13,975 nt of DNA from Irpex lacteus (lineage: Eukaryota > Basidiomycota > Agaricomycetes > Polyporales > Irpicaceae): the NCBI GenBank assembly GCA_001986395.2, contig MQVO02000225.1, positions 1 to 13,975 of the forward strand, given 5' to 3'. Each line of letters opens with the position of its first letter. The first letter of the stretch is position 1. The notes beneath the pieces are model-generated. The model made no database searches. It had not been told where the DNA came from and saw nothing but the letters and a program-made list of their open reading frames with translations. The position numbers and the translations under genes are program-made. Positions 13,152 through 13,975 of this stretch are shown here, in pieces.

Positions 13152-13207
13152 CCCAAAAAACTAGGGTCGCTTTACCGGATGAATTAATTCTAACTAGTTT
13201 TTTGGGG
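13152..13207. repeat. family A hairpin A11
   Basis: CCCAAAAAACTAGGGTCGCT ... CTAGTTTTTTGGGG with the tract ACCGGATGAATTAATT. AGCGACTC before it and GGGTCGCT within it are nearly complementary. Confidence 0.88.
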
Positions 13208-13415
13208 TAATAAATTGAATAACTGTCCTAAAAAGATAGAAGGTGCTATTGAAGAAACAGATGAATTGTTCTTTGGGTGTCACATTTTAACTGTTCTTAT
13301 CTTTCTTTACTCTACTTTACGCTAATCCTCCAAAATAAACAAGATGATTGTGGATTTAAGAATAAAGCCGGGTATTAATAAAAGAATAGAATTAAAAAGA
13401 GTCTTATAATTAAAT

Positions 13416-13443
13416 AAAATAAAATATTATAATTAGATTATTA
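13416..13443. repeat. 28-bp direct repeat, copy 2
   Basis: Identical to 2731-2758. Confidence 0.7.
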
Positions 13444-13458
13444 GATTTGCCCTTCCCT

Positions 13459-13484
13459 CCCTTTTTTTTTAATTAAAAAAAAGG
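13459..13484. repeat. family B hairpin B13
   Basis: CC, T-run, AATT, A-run, GG; two bases before trnL, where it may also mark the 5' processing region. Confidence 0.75.
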
Positions 13485-13486
13485 AA

Positions 13487-13569
13487 ACGAACATGTTGAA
13501 ATTGGTAAACAATCTTCTCTTAAGTAGAAGTGGGAATATCCCTTAAGAGTTCAAGTCTCTTTGTTCGTA
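13487..13569 (+). tRNA. trnL: tRNA-Leu(UAA)
   Basis: Acceptor ACGAACA/TGTTCGT, anticodon arm CTTCT-CTTAAGT-AGAAG (anticodon TAA), long variable arm with GGGAATATCCC, T-arm AAGAG-TTCAAGT-CTCTT, discriminator A. The long variable arm is typical of class II tRNA-Leu. Confidence 0.92.
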
Positions 13570-13610
13570 AAACAAAAATAAAATCTTAATAATAAGATAG
13601 TGTCCATACA

Positions 13611-13682
13611 TGCGGTATAGTGTAAAGGTTGGCACAATAGCCTCATGAGCTGTTAGAGCAGGTTCAATTCCTGATGCCGCAA
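13611..13682 (+). tRNA. trnM: tRNA-Met(CAU)
   Basis: Acceptor TGCGGTA/TGCCGCA, anticodon loop CTCATGA (anticodon CAT) on stem ATAGC/GCTGT, T-arm centred on TTCAATT. Initiator versus elongator status is not clear from the sequence; a lysidine-modified Ile tRNA also has CAT, but the trnL-trnM-trnE context does not decide. Confidence 0.85.
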
Positions 13683-13697
13683 TAGAAATAAAGACCG

Positions 13698-13768
13698 GGT
13701 CTTTTTTTATAAAGGCAGTACAGCTACCCTTCACGTAGCAAGTATCAGTTCGATTCTGATAAAGACTA
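13698..13768 (+). tRNA. trnE: tRNA-Glu(UUC)
   Basis: Acceptor GGTCTTT/AAAGACT (first pair G-T), anticodon arm GCTAC-CCTTCAC-GTAGC (anticodon TTC), T-arm ATCAG-TTCGATT-CTGAT, discriminator A. Lies 15 bases after trnM; the three tRNAs are probably one transcript. Confidence 0.88.
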
Positions 13769-13786
13769 TATTCTTAATTTCTTTAT

Positions 13787-13818
13787 GCCTTTTTATTTTT
13801 TATAATAATAAAAAAAGG
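13787..13818. repeat. family B hairpin B14
   Basis: GCC, T-run, ATAATAAT, A-run, GG, 18 bases after trnE; imperfect. Confidence 0.55.
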
Positions 13819-13975
13819 AGAAAAAGAATAAAGGAAAGTTAGATTTAACTTTCTTTTCCAGAGCTAACGTTGCACTGCCCTCTATAAATAAAAAAAGGGG
13901 GGCATGTATTATTTTCTTATAAATTTTTATAAGTAATAATATATATTTTGGTCTTTTTCTTTTTAATAATTTAAT
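13819..13975. other. AT-rich end of window, no gene
   Basis: No coding frame or RNA gene. AAAAAAAGGGGGG near 13889 is an unpaired half of a family B pattern. GGTCTTT near the end is complementary to AAAGACC at 13-19 of the window, but this alone does not show circularity. Confidence 0.5.

Larger units (their letters stand above)
13208..13486. other. spacer before tRNA cluster
   Basis: A short frame (KKIEGAIEETDELFFGCHI, near 13229-13290) is unidentified. The rest is AT-rich with copy 2 of the 28-bp repeat (13416-13443) and family B hairpin B13 (13459-13484) directly before trnL. Confidence 0.45.

Noticed and set aside
1395..13207. CRISPR array
   Set aside because: The repeats are widely dispersed, variable in length and without regular spacers or cas genes.
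13543..13734. 63-codon minus frame
   Set aside because: It covers trnL, trnM and trnE on the opposite strand; antisense to tRNAs.
1..13975. Complementary ends (AAAGACC near start, GGTCTTT near end) as terminal inverted repeats of a linear plasmid
   Set aside because: Only seven bases, not at the exact termini; expected by chance.

Overview
The window reads as an accessory, heavily rearranged stretch of a fungal mitochondrial genome, or a molecule derived from one. Evidence: strong A+T richness; mitochondrial-type tRNAs; fragments of eight mitochondrial protein genes (cox1, cob, nad3, nad4, nad4L, nad5, probably nad6, atp6); group I intron cores with LAGLIDADG, NUMOD1 and NUMOD3-type endonuclease pieces; and two genes typical of fungal mitochondrial linear plasmids (a family B DNA polymerase and a small membrane protein). 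TGA falls at a conserved Trp position in the nad5 piece, which fits genetic code 4. No intact standard respiratory gene and no recognisable rns or rnl is present. Only tRNAs look intact.

Layout. 1-390: AT-rich, then a 3' portion of trnN whose 5' end is replaced by the start of dpo. 388-3589: plasmid polymerase (dpo) in two parts, exonuclease domain (388-1515) and palm motif B (3206-3589). They are separated by minus-strand unknown ORF pieces, a trnI and a compact RNA-like fold. 3661-4665 (minus): trnI, trnF, nad3 truncated at its 3' end, then a 39-bp cox1 exon piece fused in frame to a LAGLIDADG ORF. 4666-6030: no convincing gene; repeats and a GC-rich hairpin. 6030-7700: nad4 piece, nad4L piece, LAGLIDADG-NUMOD1 ORF, a cob exon and a group I intron remnant. 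7980-9000: atp6 C-terminus, then a NUMOD1 endonuclease tail followed by a group I core. 9367-9697: plasmid membrane-protein gene with one frameshift. 9925-10790: nad6-like remnant and a NUMOD3-type endonuclease piece. 10975-12012: trnR, an S/T/P-rich tail and a nad5 pseudogene. 12040-13300: minus-strand unknown ORF pieces and an unidentified hydrophobic fragment. 13487-13768: trnL, trnM, trnE.

The dominant theme is two families of inserted hairpins. Family A (about eleven copies) is bounded by CCCAAAAAACTAG / CTAGTTTTTTGGGG. Family B is a T-run/A-run hairpin bounded by CC..GG. Members sit inside nearly every recognisable gene remnant (dpo, nad4, nad5, atp6, the NUMOD3 ORF, and two unknown minus-strand ORFs). 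They recall the small inverted repeats of arbuscular-mycorrhizal fungal mtDNA and the translational-bypass (byp) elements of Magnusiomyces mitochondria. Because most host genes here also carry unrelated frameshifts or truncations, a mobile-hairpin-littered gene graveyard is the simplest reading. A modular or bypassed expression system is the exciting alternative and needs transcript data. The cob and cox1 cassettes use visibly more GC-ending codons (and CGN arginines) than dpo, suggesting an outside source.
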